Assembly (NCBI RefSeq): GCF_041080625.1
Contig: NZ_CP163518.1
Coordinates: forward strand, 7,433,501-7,497,500
Length of the DNA: 64,000 nt
Source of the DNA: Streptomyces sp. CG1
Lineage (GTDB): Bacteria > Actinomycetota > Actinomycetes > Streptomycetales > Streptomycetaceae
Reading direction: 5' to 3'
Within the stretch, counting starts at the first letter, position 1. Every line of letters starts with the position of its first letter. The notes under the pieces were generated by a model. It searched no databases. It had not been told where the DNA came from and saw only the letters and a list, made by a program, of their open reading frames with translations. Position numbers and translations under genes: made by a program. Below are positions 35,176 through 43,671 of the stretch, in pieces.

Positions 35176-37142
35176 CACCGACCCTCGCCGACGCCGCCCG
35201 GGGCCGCATCCTCTTCGGCGGCGACTACAACCCCGAGCAGTGGCCGGAGGAGATCTGGCGGGACGACGTACGGCTGATGAAAGGGGCCGGGGTCAACTCC
35301 GTCACGCTCGGCGTGTTCTCCTGGTCGAAGCTCGAACCGGAGCCGGGGGCCCGGGAGTTCGGCTGGCTGGACCGGCTGATGGACCTCTTGCACGGGCACG
35401 GCATCGGGGTCGTCCTCGCCACCCCGACCTCCTCCCCGCCGCCCTGGATGGGCCGGCTGCATCCGGACACGCTGCCCCGTGACGCCGACGGGCGGACCGA
35501 GTGGTGGGGCGGCCGGCAGCACTTCGCGCACTCCAGCGCCACCTACCGGCGGTACGCCGCCGCCATCACCGAGGACCTGGCCGCCCGCTACGGCGCCCAC
35601 CCGGCCCTCACCATGTGGCACATCAACAACGAGTACTGCACCTTCGACCACGGCGACGAGGCGGCCGCCGCCTTCCGCCGCTGGCTCCGGGAGAAGTACC
35701 GGACTCTGGATGCCCTCAACACCGCCTGGGGAACGGCCTTCTGGAGCCAGGGCTACGACACCTGGGACGGCATCCTGCCGCCGCGGCGCGCCCACTACCT
35801 GAAGAACCCCGCCCAGGTGCTGGACTTCCGGCGCTTCACCTCCGACATGCTCCTGGAGTGCTTCACCGCCGAACGCGACATCGTCCGCCGGCACACCCCG
35901 CACATCCCCGTGACCAGCAACTTCATGCCGCTGTGGATCGGCCAGGACGGCTGGCGCTGGGCGGGGGAGGAGGACGTCGTCTCCGTCGACCTCTATCCCG
36001 ATCCGCGGGATCCGCTGGGCGGACAGCGCGGGGCGCTCGTGCAGGACCTGACCCGCTCGCAGGCCCGTGGGCCGTGGATGCTCATGGAGCAGGCGGCCGG
36101 GCCGGTCAACTTCCGCGGGGTCAACCACCCCAAGCCACGAGGCCTGAACCGGCTCTGGTCCCTGCAGGCCGTCGCCCGCGGCGCCGACGCCGTCTGCTAC
36201 TTCCAGTGGCGCCAGTCCCGGCAGGGCGCCGAGAAGTTCCACTCCGGGATGGTCAGCCATGCGGGCGAGCACGGCCGCACCCATCAGGAGGTCCGGCAAC
36301 TCGGTGCCGAACTCGCCTCCATCGGGGAGGCCGTGACGGGGAGTCGGATCGAGACGGACATCGCGATCCTGCACGACTGGCACTCCTGGTGGGCCGGTGC
36401 GCACGAGGGGCGGCTGTCGACGGAAGTGGATCTGCCCGAGGTGCTCACCGCCTGGCACCGGGCGCTGTGGGAAGCCCACCTGACCTGCGACTTCGCCCAC
36501 CCGGAGGACGATCTGTCCGGCTACCGGATGGTCGTCGTCCCGCAGCTCTACCTCCTCACGGACACCGCCGTCGACCGCCTCCTCGCCCACGTCCACGGCG
36601 GCGGCACCCTGGTCTGCGGCTTCCTCACCGGCGTCGCCGACGAGGACGACCGGGTCAGGCCCGGCGGGATGGACGCCCGGCTGCGCGAGCTGTTCGGGAT
36701 CCGCGTCCTGCACGAGTGGTGGCCGCTTCAGGCGGGGGAGACGGTGGAGTGCGCGGGGTTCCGCGGAACGCTGTGGTCGGAGGAGATCGAACCGGAGCCC
36801 GGGGCCGCCGAGTTCGTGCCGTACCAGGGCGGTGAACTGGACGGGCTGCCCGCCGTGCTGCACAAGGGCCGTGCCTGGTACGTCTCGACGCTGCCCGAGC
36901 CGGACGCGCTGCGCACGCTGCTCGCCTCCGTCGCCGCCGGAGCGGGGGTGCGGCCGGTGCTGGAGGGGCTGCCCGCGACGGTCGAGGCAGTGCGCCGGGG
37001 CGACCTGCTCTTCCTGCTCAACCACGGGCGGGAGCCGGTCACCGTCGAGGTCCCCGGGAGTCATCGCGACCTGCTCGGCGGCGGGACCGTCACCGGCTCG
37101 GTCACCCTCGGCCGCTATGGCGTGGCGGTGCTGCGGCCATGA
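35172..37142 (+). CDS. GH42 beta-galactosidase (cytoplasmic)
   Basis: This 656-residue protein, normal for GH42, starts at ATG 35172 as an ATGA overlap with GH74. FGGDYNPEQWPEEIW opens the barrel. The acid/base Glu is in MWHINNEYCTF (Glu154) and the nucleophile in WMLMEQAAGPVNF (Glu306). A trimerisation domain follows (about 390-590) and then a small beta domain. No signal peptide. It should remove beta-galactose from the xylosyl branches of imported xyloglucan oligosaccharides once fucose is gone. Its stop overlaps the GH95 start, so the exo-enzymes are translationally coupled. Confidence 0.9.
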   Translation: MTPTLADAARGRILFGGDYNPEQWPEEIWRDDVRLMKGAGVNSVTLGVFSWSKLEPEPGAREFGWLDRLMDLLHGHGIGVVLATPTSSPPPWMGRLHPDTLPRDADGRTEWWGGRQHFAHSSATYRRYAAAITEDLAARYGAHPALTMWHINNEYCTFDHGDEAAAAFRRWLREKYRTLDALNTAWGTAFWSQGYDTWDGILPPRRAHYLKNPAQVLDFRRFTSDMLLECFTAERDIVRRHTPHIPVTSNFMPLWIGQDGWRWAGEEDVVSVDLYPDPRDPLGGQRGALVQDLTRSQARGPWMLMEQAAGPVNFRGVNHPKPRGLNRLWSLQAVARGADAVCYFQWRQSRQGAEKFHSGMVSHAGEHGRTHQEVRQLGAELASIGEAVTGSRIETDIAILHDWHSWWAGAHEGRLSTEVDLPEVLTAWHRALWEAHLTCDFAHPEDDLSGYRMVVVPQLYLLTDTAVDRLLAHVHGGGTLVCGFLTGVADEDDRVRPGGMDARLRELFGIRVLHEWWPLQAGETVECAGFRGTLWSEEIEPEPGAAEFVPYQGGELDGLPAVLHKGRAWYVSTLPEPDALRTLLASVAAGAGVRPVLEGLPATVEAVRRGDLLFLLNHGREPVTVEVPGSHRDLLGGGTVTGSVTLGRYGVAVLRP

Positions 37143-39391
37143 GTCACGCACCGGTCCACGGCACCTGGGAACCGGCCCCGGCGGCCCGCTGGGAGGACGC
37201 CTTCCTGACCGGGAACGGCCACCATGGCGCCCTTGTGTTCGGCGATCCGAACGACGACCGGGTCGTCGTCACGCATCACACTCTGGTCCGGCCCAACGGC
37301 GGCGAGCACGCCGAGCCGCCTCGCCTGGCCGCCGAACTCCCCGCGCTCCAGGACCGGTTGCTCGCCGGTGACCTCTCCGCGGCCGAGAGCTTCACCGACG
37401 GCCGCCCGCTGCGGTGGGTGCAGCCCTTCCACCCCGCCTTCCAGATCCGGCTGCGCGCTTTCGGCGGCAGCGGGCCCGGATACCGGCGGGCCGTCGACTT
37501 CACCAGCGGCGAGGTCACGGCCGTCCGCGGTGATCTCGCGAGCCGGGTCTTCGTCTCGCGCGCGGACGACGTGATCGTGCAGGAGATCGCGGCAGCCGAC
37601 CTCGACATCCGCCTCGACATCCGCCTGGACCACCGGCTGCCCGGCGCCCCGGCCCGGCTGCGGGTCGGCCACGGCGCGCTGCTCACCCCGGAGGGCGCCC
37701 TGCTCAGCCTGCGCGCCCGCTACCCGGACAGCGACCGCGCCTACACCGGTGTCACCCTGGTCGCCGTCCACGGCGGCCGCACCGAACTCGTGCCGCCCGG
37801 CGTCCGCGTCACCGGCGCCCACTCGGTCCTGCTGCTCACCCGCGTGCACCGGCACACCGGCGAGGCCGACGTGATCGCCGAGGCCCGCCCGCTCCAGGCC
37901 CTCCTCGACGGCACCGAAGACGACACCAAAGACGACACCGAAAGCAGCAACGAAGGCCGTACCGAGCGGTCGTACGACGCCCTCCTCGCCCGCCATCTGG
38001 ACCAGCACCGCACCGCCTACCGGCGGGTCACACTGGACCTCGGCGCCGATCCGGACGAGCGCGCCCTGCCCGGCTCCGCCCTGCTGAAGCGCCCGCACAG
38101 CCAGGCCCTGCTGGAACGGCTCTTCGCAGCCGGCCGCTATCACCTGCTCTCCAGCAGCGGTCTGAACCCGCCCCGGCTCACCGGACTGTGGACCGGCGAC
38201 TGGGACACCGCCTGGTCCGGCGCGCTCACCACCAACGCCAACCTCAACCTCCAGACCGCCGCCGCACCCGCCGCCGCCCTGCCCGAGGTGACCGAGGCGC
38301 TGGCCGCGTTCGTCGCCCGGCAGCTGCCGGACTGGAGGGCCAACGCCCGCGCGATCTTCGGCGCCCGGGGCGTGGTCGCCCCCACGCACACCGACGGGGA
38401 GTCCGGCCACACGTACCACTTCGACCGCGCCTACCCCCACCAGCTGTGGACGGCCGGCGCCGACTGGCTGCTCAAGCCGCTGGTCGACCACGACGAGACG
38501 CGCGGTGCGCAGGATCCGCGCACGGCCGCCGTCCTCGCCGAGATCGCCGCCTTCTACGAGGACTTCCTCACCCGCACCGACGCGAGCGGCCACCTCGTCG
38601 TCGTGCCCTCCTACTCGCCCGAGAACCGCCCCGCGAACGGCAGCTGGGGCGCGCTCAACGCCGCCATGGACCTCTCCGCCGCCCAACACGCCCTGCACAC
38701 CGCCGCTAGCTACCACCCCGAACAGGCCGAGAAATGGCGGGCGCTGGCCGACCGGCTGCCGTCCCACCGGATCAACGCCGACGGAGCCCTCGCGGAGTGG
38801 GCCTGGCCCGGCCTCGACGACACCTACGACCACCGCCACCTCAGCCACCTCTACGGCGTCTGGCCCCTGGACGAGATCACTCCCTACGACACCCCGGACC
38901 TGGCCGCCGCCGCCCACCGGGCCCTGGAACTGCGCGGTGCCGAGAACCACTCGGCCCACGGTCATCTGCACCACGCCCTCGTCGCCGCCCGGCTCGGCGA
39001 CGCCGCCCGCGCCGGCCACGCCCTGCGCCAGGTCCTGGACGGCGACTTCTTCCACGCCTCCCTGATGAGCGCCCACTATCCGCACCGGGACGTCTACAAC
39101 GCGGACGCCGCGCACACCCTGCCCGGCGTCCTGATCGAGCTGCTCGTGCAGTCCACCCCGGACCGGCTCGTGCTGCTGCCCGCCGTCCCGGACACCTGCC
39201 CGTCCGGCGCACTGCGGGGTGTACGGACCCGGTTCGGCGCGGAGCTGGACCTCACATGGGATCCGCAGGACGCCACGGTCACCCTCAGGCCCAGCCGTAC
39301 CCACCGCATAGAACTACGGACTTCCTCCGGCGCCCGACCGCTCGACCTGGTCGCCGGAGAAGACCGCGTCCTCTCCCTGGAGGCGCGGTGA
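37139..39391 (+). CDS. GH95 family alpha-L-fucosidase-like enzyme (cytoplasmic)
   Basis: This 750-residue protein starts at ATG 37139 as an ATGA overlap. The N-terminal beta domain begins WEDAFLTGNGHHGALVFG. The (alpha/alpha)6 barrel has LTTNANLNLQ (Asn366, Asn368) and VVPSYSPENRP (Glu495), matching positions used by inverting GH95 enzymes. GH95 removes alpha-1,2-linked L-fucose, or L-galactose in some members. In this locus it would cap-remove fucose from galactosyl branches. An acidic linker at about 259-277 is encoded by a 12-base tandem repeat. No signal peptide, so the substrate must be imported first. Confidence 0.83.
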   Translation: MSHAPVHGTWEPAPAARWEDAFLTGNGHHGALVFGDPNDDRVVVTHHTLVRPNGGEHAEPPRLAAELPALQDRLLAGDLSAAESFTDGRPLRWVQPFHPAFQIRLRAFGGSGPGYRRAVDFTSGEVTAVRGDLASRVFVSRADDVIVQEIAAADLDIRLDIRLDHRLPGAPARLRVGHGALLTPEGALLSLRARYPDSDRAYTGVTLVAVHGGRTELVPPGVRVTGAHSVLLLTRVHRHTGEADVIAEARPLQALLDGTEDDTKDDTESSNEGRTERSYDALLARHLDQHRTAYRRVTLDLGADPDERALPGSALLKRPHSQALLERLFAAGRYHLLSSSGLNPPRLTGLWTGDWDTAWSGALTTNANLNLQTAAAPAAALPEVTEALAAFVARQLPDWRANARAIFGARGVVAPTHTDGESGHTYHFDRAYPHQLWTAGADWLLKPLVDHDETRGAQDPRTAAVLAEIAAFYEDFLTRTDASGHLVVVPSYSPENRPANGSWGALNAAMDLSAAQHALHTAASYHPEQAEKWRALADRLPSHRINADGALAEWAWPGLDDTYDHRHLSHLYGVWPLDEITPYDTPDLAAAAHRALELRGAENHSAHGHLHHALVAARLGDAARAGHALRQVLDGDFFHASLMSAHYPHRDVYNADAAHTLPGVLIELLVQSTPDRLVLLPAVPDTCPSGALRGVRTRFGAELDLTWDPQDATVTLRPSRTHRIELRTSSGARPLDLVAGEDRVLSLEAR

Positions 39392-39428
39392 CCCGCAATC
39401 CCCCCACCCATCCCCTGGAAGGGACACC

Positions 39429-40142
39429 ATGGCAACACGCACGCGGAGCAGGGTCGCCACGGCCCTGATCGCCCCCGCCCTCGCCCTAGGTGCCACCGTC
39501 GGCCTCGCCTCGGCGCCCGCCTCGGCCGCCGTCTGGAGCTCCTGCGACCAGTGGGGCAGCACCACACTGAACGGCTACACCCTCTACAACGACATCTGGG
39601 GTTCCGGCGCCGGCGCCCAGTGCATCTGGGCGAACTCCGGCACCAACTGGGGCGTCAACGCCAACCACCCGAACACGGGCGGCATCAAGTCCTACCCCAA
39701 CGCCAAGAAGGTGATCAACAAGTCGGTCACCTCCCTCTCCTCGCTCACCAGCAGCTACAACGTCACCGTCCCGTCGTCCGGCGCCTACGAGACGGCGTAC
39801 GACATCTGGGACACGAACCACAAGTACGAGATCATGCTCTGGGTCAACAAGACCGGCGCCGTCGGCCCGCTCGGCACCGCCCAGGGGACCGTCAGCCTCG
39901 GCGGCTCCACTTGGACCGTCTACAAGGGCAACAACGGATCCAACGACGTCTTCTCCTTCGTCCGCAGCTCCAACTCCGTCTCCGGCACGGTGAACATCCT
40001 GCCGATCCTGAAGTGGATCAAGGACACCAAGGGCTGGTTCGGCGACGTGACCATAGGTGACCTCCAGTTCGGCTTCGAGATCACCTCGTCGGCCGGCGGG
40101 CTGAACTTCACCGTCAACAGCGAGAGCGTCAGCAGCAGTTGA
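39429..40142 (+). CDS. GH12 endo-glucanase/xyloglucanase, secreted
   Basis: This 237-residue protein starts at ATG 39429, behind GGAAGGGA, 37 bases after GH95. A Sec signal ends near APASAAVW (about 34). The beta-jelly-roll has the nucleophile in KYEIMLWVNK (Glu134) and the acid/base in LQFGFEITSS (Glu217), both in the standard GH12 places. GH12 enzymes cut beta-1,4-glucan, and several prefer xyloglucan. Location in this cluster favours that. There is no binding module. It would act with GH74 outside the cell. A terminator follows. Confidence 0.92.
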   Translation: MATRTRSRVATALIAPALALGATVGLASAPASAAVWSSCDQWGSTTLNGYTLYNDIWGSGAGAQCIWANSGTNWGVNANHPNTGGIKSYPNAKKVINKSVTSLSSLTSSYNVTVPSSGAYETAYDIWDTNHKYEIMLWVNKTGAVGPLGTAQGTVSLGGSTWTVYKGNNGSNDVFSFVRSSNSVSGTVNILPILKWIKDTKGWFGDVTIGDLQFGFEITSSAGGLNFTVNSESVSSS

Positions 40143-40156
40143 GCAGCGCATCAGCA

Positions 40157-40184
40157 GGGGCCGGTCCCGTGCGGGGCCGGCCCC
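40157..40184. terminator. Bidirectional terminator where the two arms of the locus meet
   Basis: GGGGCCGGTCCC (40157-40168) pairs with GGGGCCGGCCCC (40173-40184), including one G-U pair, around a GTGC loop. It sits between the converging GH12 and GH31 genes. Confidence 0.75.
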
Positions 40185-40194
40185 CTTCGCGTGC

Positions 40195-42243
40195 TCACCC
40201 GGTGATCGGCAGCTCCGCGCCGTCCCGCAGGAACAGCGGGATACGGTCCAGCGGCGCGTCCACCGTCACCGCCGTACCTCCCTCGTACGGCTCACCCGTC
40301 CACGCGTCCGTCCAGCGCGCGCCCGCCGGAAGGTATGTCGTCCGGGCCGTCGCGCCGGCGGTCAGCACCGGGGCGACCAGGAGGTCCCGGCCGAAGAGAT
40401 ACGCGTCGTCCACCGACCAGGCCGGCTGGTCGTCCGGGAACTCCAGGAACAGCGGGCGCAGCACCGGCAGCCCCTCCTCGTGGGCTTCACGCATGACCTC
40501 CAGCACGTACGGTCTCAGGCGCTCGCGCAGGCGCAGATACCGCTCCAGGATGGCGCCGGCCTCCGCGCCGTAGGACCACACCTCGTTCGGGCCGCCGGTC
40601 ATCTCCGGGCCCAGCGGCATACCCGGGTCGCGGAAGCCGTGCAGCCGCATCAGCGGGGACAGCGTGCCGAACTGGAACCAGCGGATCATCACCTCGCGGT
40701 ACTCCGGGTCCCCCGGGTCGCCGCCGTGGAAGCCGCCGATGTCGGTGTTCCACCAGGGGATGCCGGACAGCGCGGTGTTGAGGCCCGCCGCGATCTGGCG
40801 GCGCAGGGTCATGAAGTCGGTGCCGATGTCACCGGACCACAGGGCCGCGCCATAGCGCTGACTGCCCGCCCACGCCGAGCGGTTGAGGCTGATCACCTCG
40901 TCGTCACCGACGCCGGACGCCCGCAGGCCCTCGTAGAAGGTACGGGCGTTCTCGCGCGGGTAGAGGTTGCCGACCTCCAGACCCGGGCCCGCCCAGTAGC
41001 GCAGGTTCTCCGGGAAGCCCGGCTTCAGCTCCGGCTCGCAGGCGTCCAGCCAGAAGGCCGTGATGCCGTACGGGGCAAGGTAGTTGTCGTGGATGCGGGA
41101 CCACACGAACTGACGGGCCTCGGGGTTCGTGGCGTCGTAGAAGGCCACCTGGACCGGGGCGGCGACCTCCTTGTCCGGCCAGTCGGCGTGCGCGACCGGG
41201 CCGTACTGGGTGCCGATGAAGTGGCCGCGCTGCTCCATGAGCGGATGGTTCTCCGAGAGCGGGGACACCGACGGCCACACGGACACGACGAGCTTGACGC
41301 CCAGCTCGTCCAGTTCGCGGACCATCGCCGCCGGGTCCGGCCACTCCTTGGGGTCGAAGCGCCACTCGCCGAGGTGGGTCCAGTGGAAGAAGTCGCACAC
41401 GATCGCCGACAGGGGCAGGCCCCGGCGCTTGTACTCCCGGGCCACGGCGAGCAGTTCGTCCTGGGTGCGATAGCGCAGCTTGCACTGCCAGAAGCCGGCC
41501 GCCCACTCCGGCAGCATCGGCGATCTCCCGGTCACCGCACTGTAGGCGCGCTGGCCGTCGGCCGGGGTGCCCGCCGTGATCCAGTAGTCGATCTGCCGGG
41601 CCGCGTCCGCCACCCAGCGGGTGCCGTTGCCCGCCAGCTCCACCCGGCCGATCGCCGGGTTGTTCCAGAGCATGGTGTAGCCCCGGCTGGACACCAGCAC
41701 CGGGACACTCACCTCGGCGTTGCGCTGCACCAGGTCCAGCACCAGGCCCTTCTGGTCCAGGCGCCCGTGCTGGTGCTGACCGAGGCCGTACAGCTTCTCG
41801 TCCTCGTAGGCGGCGAAGCGCTGCTCCAGGCGGTGGTGGCCGCCCCCGACCGCCGTGTACAGGCGCGGTCCGGGCCACCAGAAGTGGGCCCGCTCCTCGG
41901 CGAGCAGCTCGCTGCGGTCGTCGGTGCGCAGAAAGCGGACCACGCCCTCGGCGCTCACCTCGACGGTCAGCGCGCCGACCGTCAACTGCCCTTCGCCGTC
42001 ACCGATCCTGACCGTGCCGTCCCGGGCGGGCGGGGAGTCGAGGAGCGCCCCCGGCAGCCCCTCCAGCACCGGGCCGCCGAGCCGGGCGCGCACCCGGACC
42101 GCGTCCGCACCCCAGGGCTCGATCCGCACCGTCTCCTGACGGCCGCTCCACTCCAGCGCCCCGTCCCGCTCACGGAAGGAGCCGACGGTGGGGGAGGACT
42201 GGGCGAGACTGACCTTGGGCTGCGCGACGGCATGCTGATTCAC
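40195..42243 (-). CDS. GH31 alpha-xylosidase (cytoplasmic)
   Basis: This 682-residue protein starts at ATG 42243 with AGGAG about ten bases upstream. Its N-terminal beta-sandwich is followed by a barrel with the nucleophile in TAFWLDACEPE (Asp400) and the acid/base in ALWSGDIGTDF (Asp472). FWQCKLRYRTQDELL and FFHWTHLGEWRFDP fit the YicI-type alpha-xylosidase branch rather than alpha-glucosidases. No signal peptide. It should release the non-reducing-end xylose of xyloglucan oligosaccharides, alternating with the GH3 glucosidase. It follows the lacI gene by 82 bases on the same strand and is probably cotranscribed. Confidence 0.88.
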   Translation of the reverse strand: MNQHAVAQPKVSLAQSSPTVGSFRERDGALEWSGRQETVRIEPWGADAVRVRARLGGPVLEGLPGALLDSPPARDGTVRIGDGEGQLTVGALTVEVSAEGVVRFLRTDDRSELLAEERAHFWWPGPRLYTAVGGGHHRLEQRFAAYEDEKLYGLGQHQHGRLDQKGLVLDLVQRNAEVSVPVLVSSRGYTMLWNNPAIGRVELAGNGTRWVADAARQIDYWITAGTPADGQRAYSAVTGRSPMLPEWAAGFWQCKLRYRTQDELLAVAREYKRRGLPLSAIVCDFFHWTHLGEWRFDPKEWPDPAAMVRELDELGVKLVVSVWPSVSPLSENHPLMEQRGHFIGTQYGPVAHADWPDKEVAAPVQVAFYDATNPEARQFVWSRIHDNYLAPYGITAFWLDACEPELKPGFPENLRYWAGPGLEVGNLYPRENARTFYEGLRASGVGDDEVISLNRSAWAGSQRYGAALWSGDIGTDFMTLRRQIAAGLNTALSGIPWWNTDIGGFHGGDPGDPEYREVMIRWFQFGTLSPLMRLHGFRDPGMPLGPEMTGGPNEVWSYGAEAGAILERYLRLRERLRPYVLEVMREAHEEGLPVLRPLFLEFPDDQPAWSVDDAYLFGRDLLVAPVLTAGATARTTYLPAGARWTDAWTGEPYEGGTAVTVDAPLDRIPLFLRDGAELPITG

Positions 42244-42325
42244 GGCGTGCTCCTGGAGTGAGGAGTGCAGACAGGGAAGCAGGCAGAGGGGCGCCCCGCA
42301 CGGACGAGGCAGCGGAGGGGTCGTG

Positions 42326-43339
42326 TCAGGGCGCGGCCGGTGCCGGTCCGGAACTCGCCCGTACCGTCAGCTCGGGCGCGAGCAGCACGACCTCGTCGCC
42401 GCCCCGTCCGTCCAGCTTGGCCACCAGATGCTCGACCGCGTACCGGCCCATCTCCTGCGCCGGGATGGCGACCGAGGTCAGCCGTACCGAGGCGTGGACG
42501 GCGACCTGGTCCGGGCAGATCGCGACCACGGACGCGTCCTCCGGCACGGCCCGGCCCTGCTGGCGCAGCAGCGCGAGCAGCGGCTCCACCGCCGACTCGT
42601 TCTGCACCACGAACCCGGTCGTCGCCGGGCGCTCGTCGAAGATCCGGGCCAGGGTGAGGGCCATCGCGTCGTACCCGCCCTCGCACGGGCGGTGCAGCAC
42701 CCGGACGCCCGCCTCGCGGGCCCGGGAGCGCAGTCCGTCGAGGGTGCGCTCGGCGAAACCGGTGTGCCGCTCGTAGACGGCCGGGGCCTCGCCGATGACA
42801 GCGATGTCACGGTGACCGAGCCCCGCCAGCTGCTCCACGCACAGCGCTCCGGTCGCCGTCCAGTCCAGATCCACGCAGGTCAGGCCGGTGGTGTCGGCGG
42901 GCAGGCCGATCAGCACCGAGGGCTGGTCGGTCCCCCGCAGCAGCGGCAGCCGCTCGTCCTGCAGCTCGACGTCCATCAGGATCATCGCGTCGGCGAGACC
43001 GCTGCCGGTCACCCGGCGCACAGGGTCGGGCCCCTCCTCTCCGGTGAGCAGCAGGACGTCGTAGCCGTGGAGGCGTGCCGTGGTGGCCACCGCGATGGCG
43101 ATCTCCATCATCACCGGCACATACATGTCGGTGCGCAGCGGGATCATCAGCGCGATGATGTTCGACCGCTTGCCGGCCAGGGCGCGGGCACCGGCGTTCG
43201 GGTGGTAGCCCAGTTCCCGGATGCTCTGCTCGACCCGCTGCCGGGTGGTCGCGGAGATGGACCGCTTGCCGCTGAGGACATAGCTCACCGTGCTCGCCGA
43301 GACTCCGGCGTGCTGGGCGACCTCGGCGAGGGTGACCAT
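42326..43339 (-). CDS. LacI family transcriptional regulator of the xyloglucan locus
   Basis: ATG 43339 has GGAG five bases upstream, giving 337 residues; earlier in-frame starts lack support. The helix-turn-helix is MVTLAEVAQHAGVSASTVSY, followed by the hinge helix near NAGARALAGKRSN that inserts at the operator centre. The rest is a periplasmic-binding-protein-like sugar sensor. LacI proteins of this type recognise CG-centred palindromes such as those found at 28741, 28923, 43356 and 43446. It should repress the locus until an imported xyloglucan sugar binds. Ligand and operator assignment are inferred. It likely controls itself and GH31. Confidence 0.9.
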   Translation of the reverse strand: MVTLAEVAQHAGVSASTVSYVLSGKRSISATTRQRVEQSIRELGYHPNAGARALAGKRSNIIALMIPLRTDMYVPVMMEIAIAVATTARLHGYDVLLLTGEEGPDPVRRVTGSGLADAMILMDVELQDERLPLLRGTDQPSVLIGLPADTTGLTCVDLDWTATGALCVEQLAGLGHRDIAVIGEAPAVYERHTGFAERTLDGLRSRAREAGVRVLHRPCEGGYDAMALTLARIFDERPATTGFVVQNESAVEPLLALLRQQGRAVPEDASVVAICPDQVAVHASVRLTSVAIPAQEMGRYAVEHLVAKLDGRGGDEVVLLAPELTVRASSGPAPAAP

Positions 43340-43355
43340 CCGTGCTCCAAGCTTT

Positions 43356-43369
43356 GTGAAGCGCTTCGA
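43356..43369. promoter_or_regulatory. LacI-type operator downstream of the lacI promoter
   Basis: GTGAAGCGCTTCGA differs from the locus palindrome at two bases of one arm. It ends 16 bases before the lacI start codon, in the transcribed leader. Confidence 0.6.
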
Positions 43370-43409
43370 CAACGTGCGCTGCTGACGAGGGCGAGTGAGG
43401 GTGAGATCG

Positions 43410-43439
43410 ACACTAGCCTCAGCCGAGGTGGGGTGTCCA
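43410..43439 (-). promoter_or_regulatory. lacI promoter
   Basis: On the minus strand TGGACA (43434-43439), an 18-base spacer and TAGTGT (43410-43415) match the vegetative consensus well. Operators lie seven bases upstream of the -35 and about 40 bases downstream of the -10. Confidence 0.6.
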
Positions 43440-43445
43440 GAGGCT

Positions 43446-43461
43446 GTCGAAGCGCTTCGAC
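43446..43461. promoter_or_regulatory. LacI-type operator upstream of the lacI promoter
   Basis: GTCGAAGCGCTTCGAC is a perfect 16-base palindrome, the best copy of the locus operator. Its centre is 91 bases from the downstream copy. The 332-base gap 43340-43671 holds only these control sites and the leader of the acyl-CoA dehydrogenase gene. Confidence 0.7.
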
Positions 43462-43671
43462 GCCTTTTCGCTCGTCGCGGGGGCTGGCCGATATCTCGGA
43501 CGTACCGTCGAGAAGCAGTACACACCCGTGCGCCGGGGCTGTGGCAGGGCTTTCGGCCGGATGGCCGCGCGAGGGGTGGTGGGGCGGGCCCGTTTCGGGT
43601 ACGAACGATCCAGTAGCACTGGTCGGTAGTGAACGTCCCAGTCATCCCTCTTCGCGGCGAGGTGAGCCTCA

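Noticed and set aside
34980..37151. 723-residue open frame antisense to GH42
   Set aside because: Shadow frame without motifs; GH42 catalytic residues are intact on the other strand.
37912..37945. CRISPR-like repeats
   Set aside because: Twelve-base units without spacers, in frame inside a gene.
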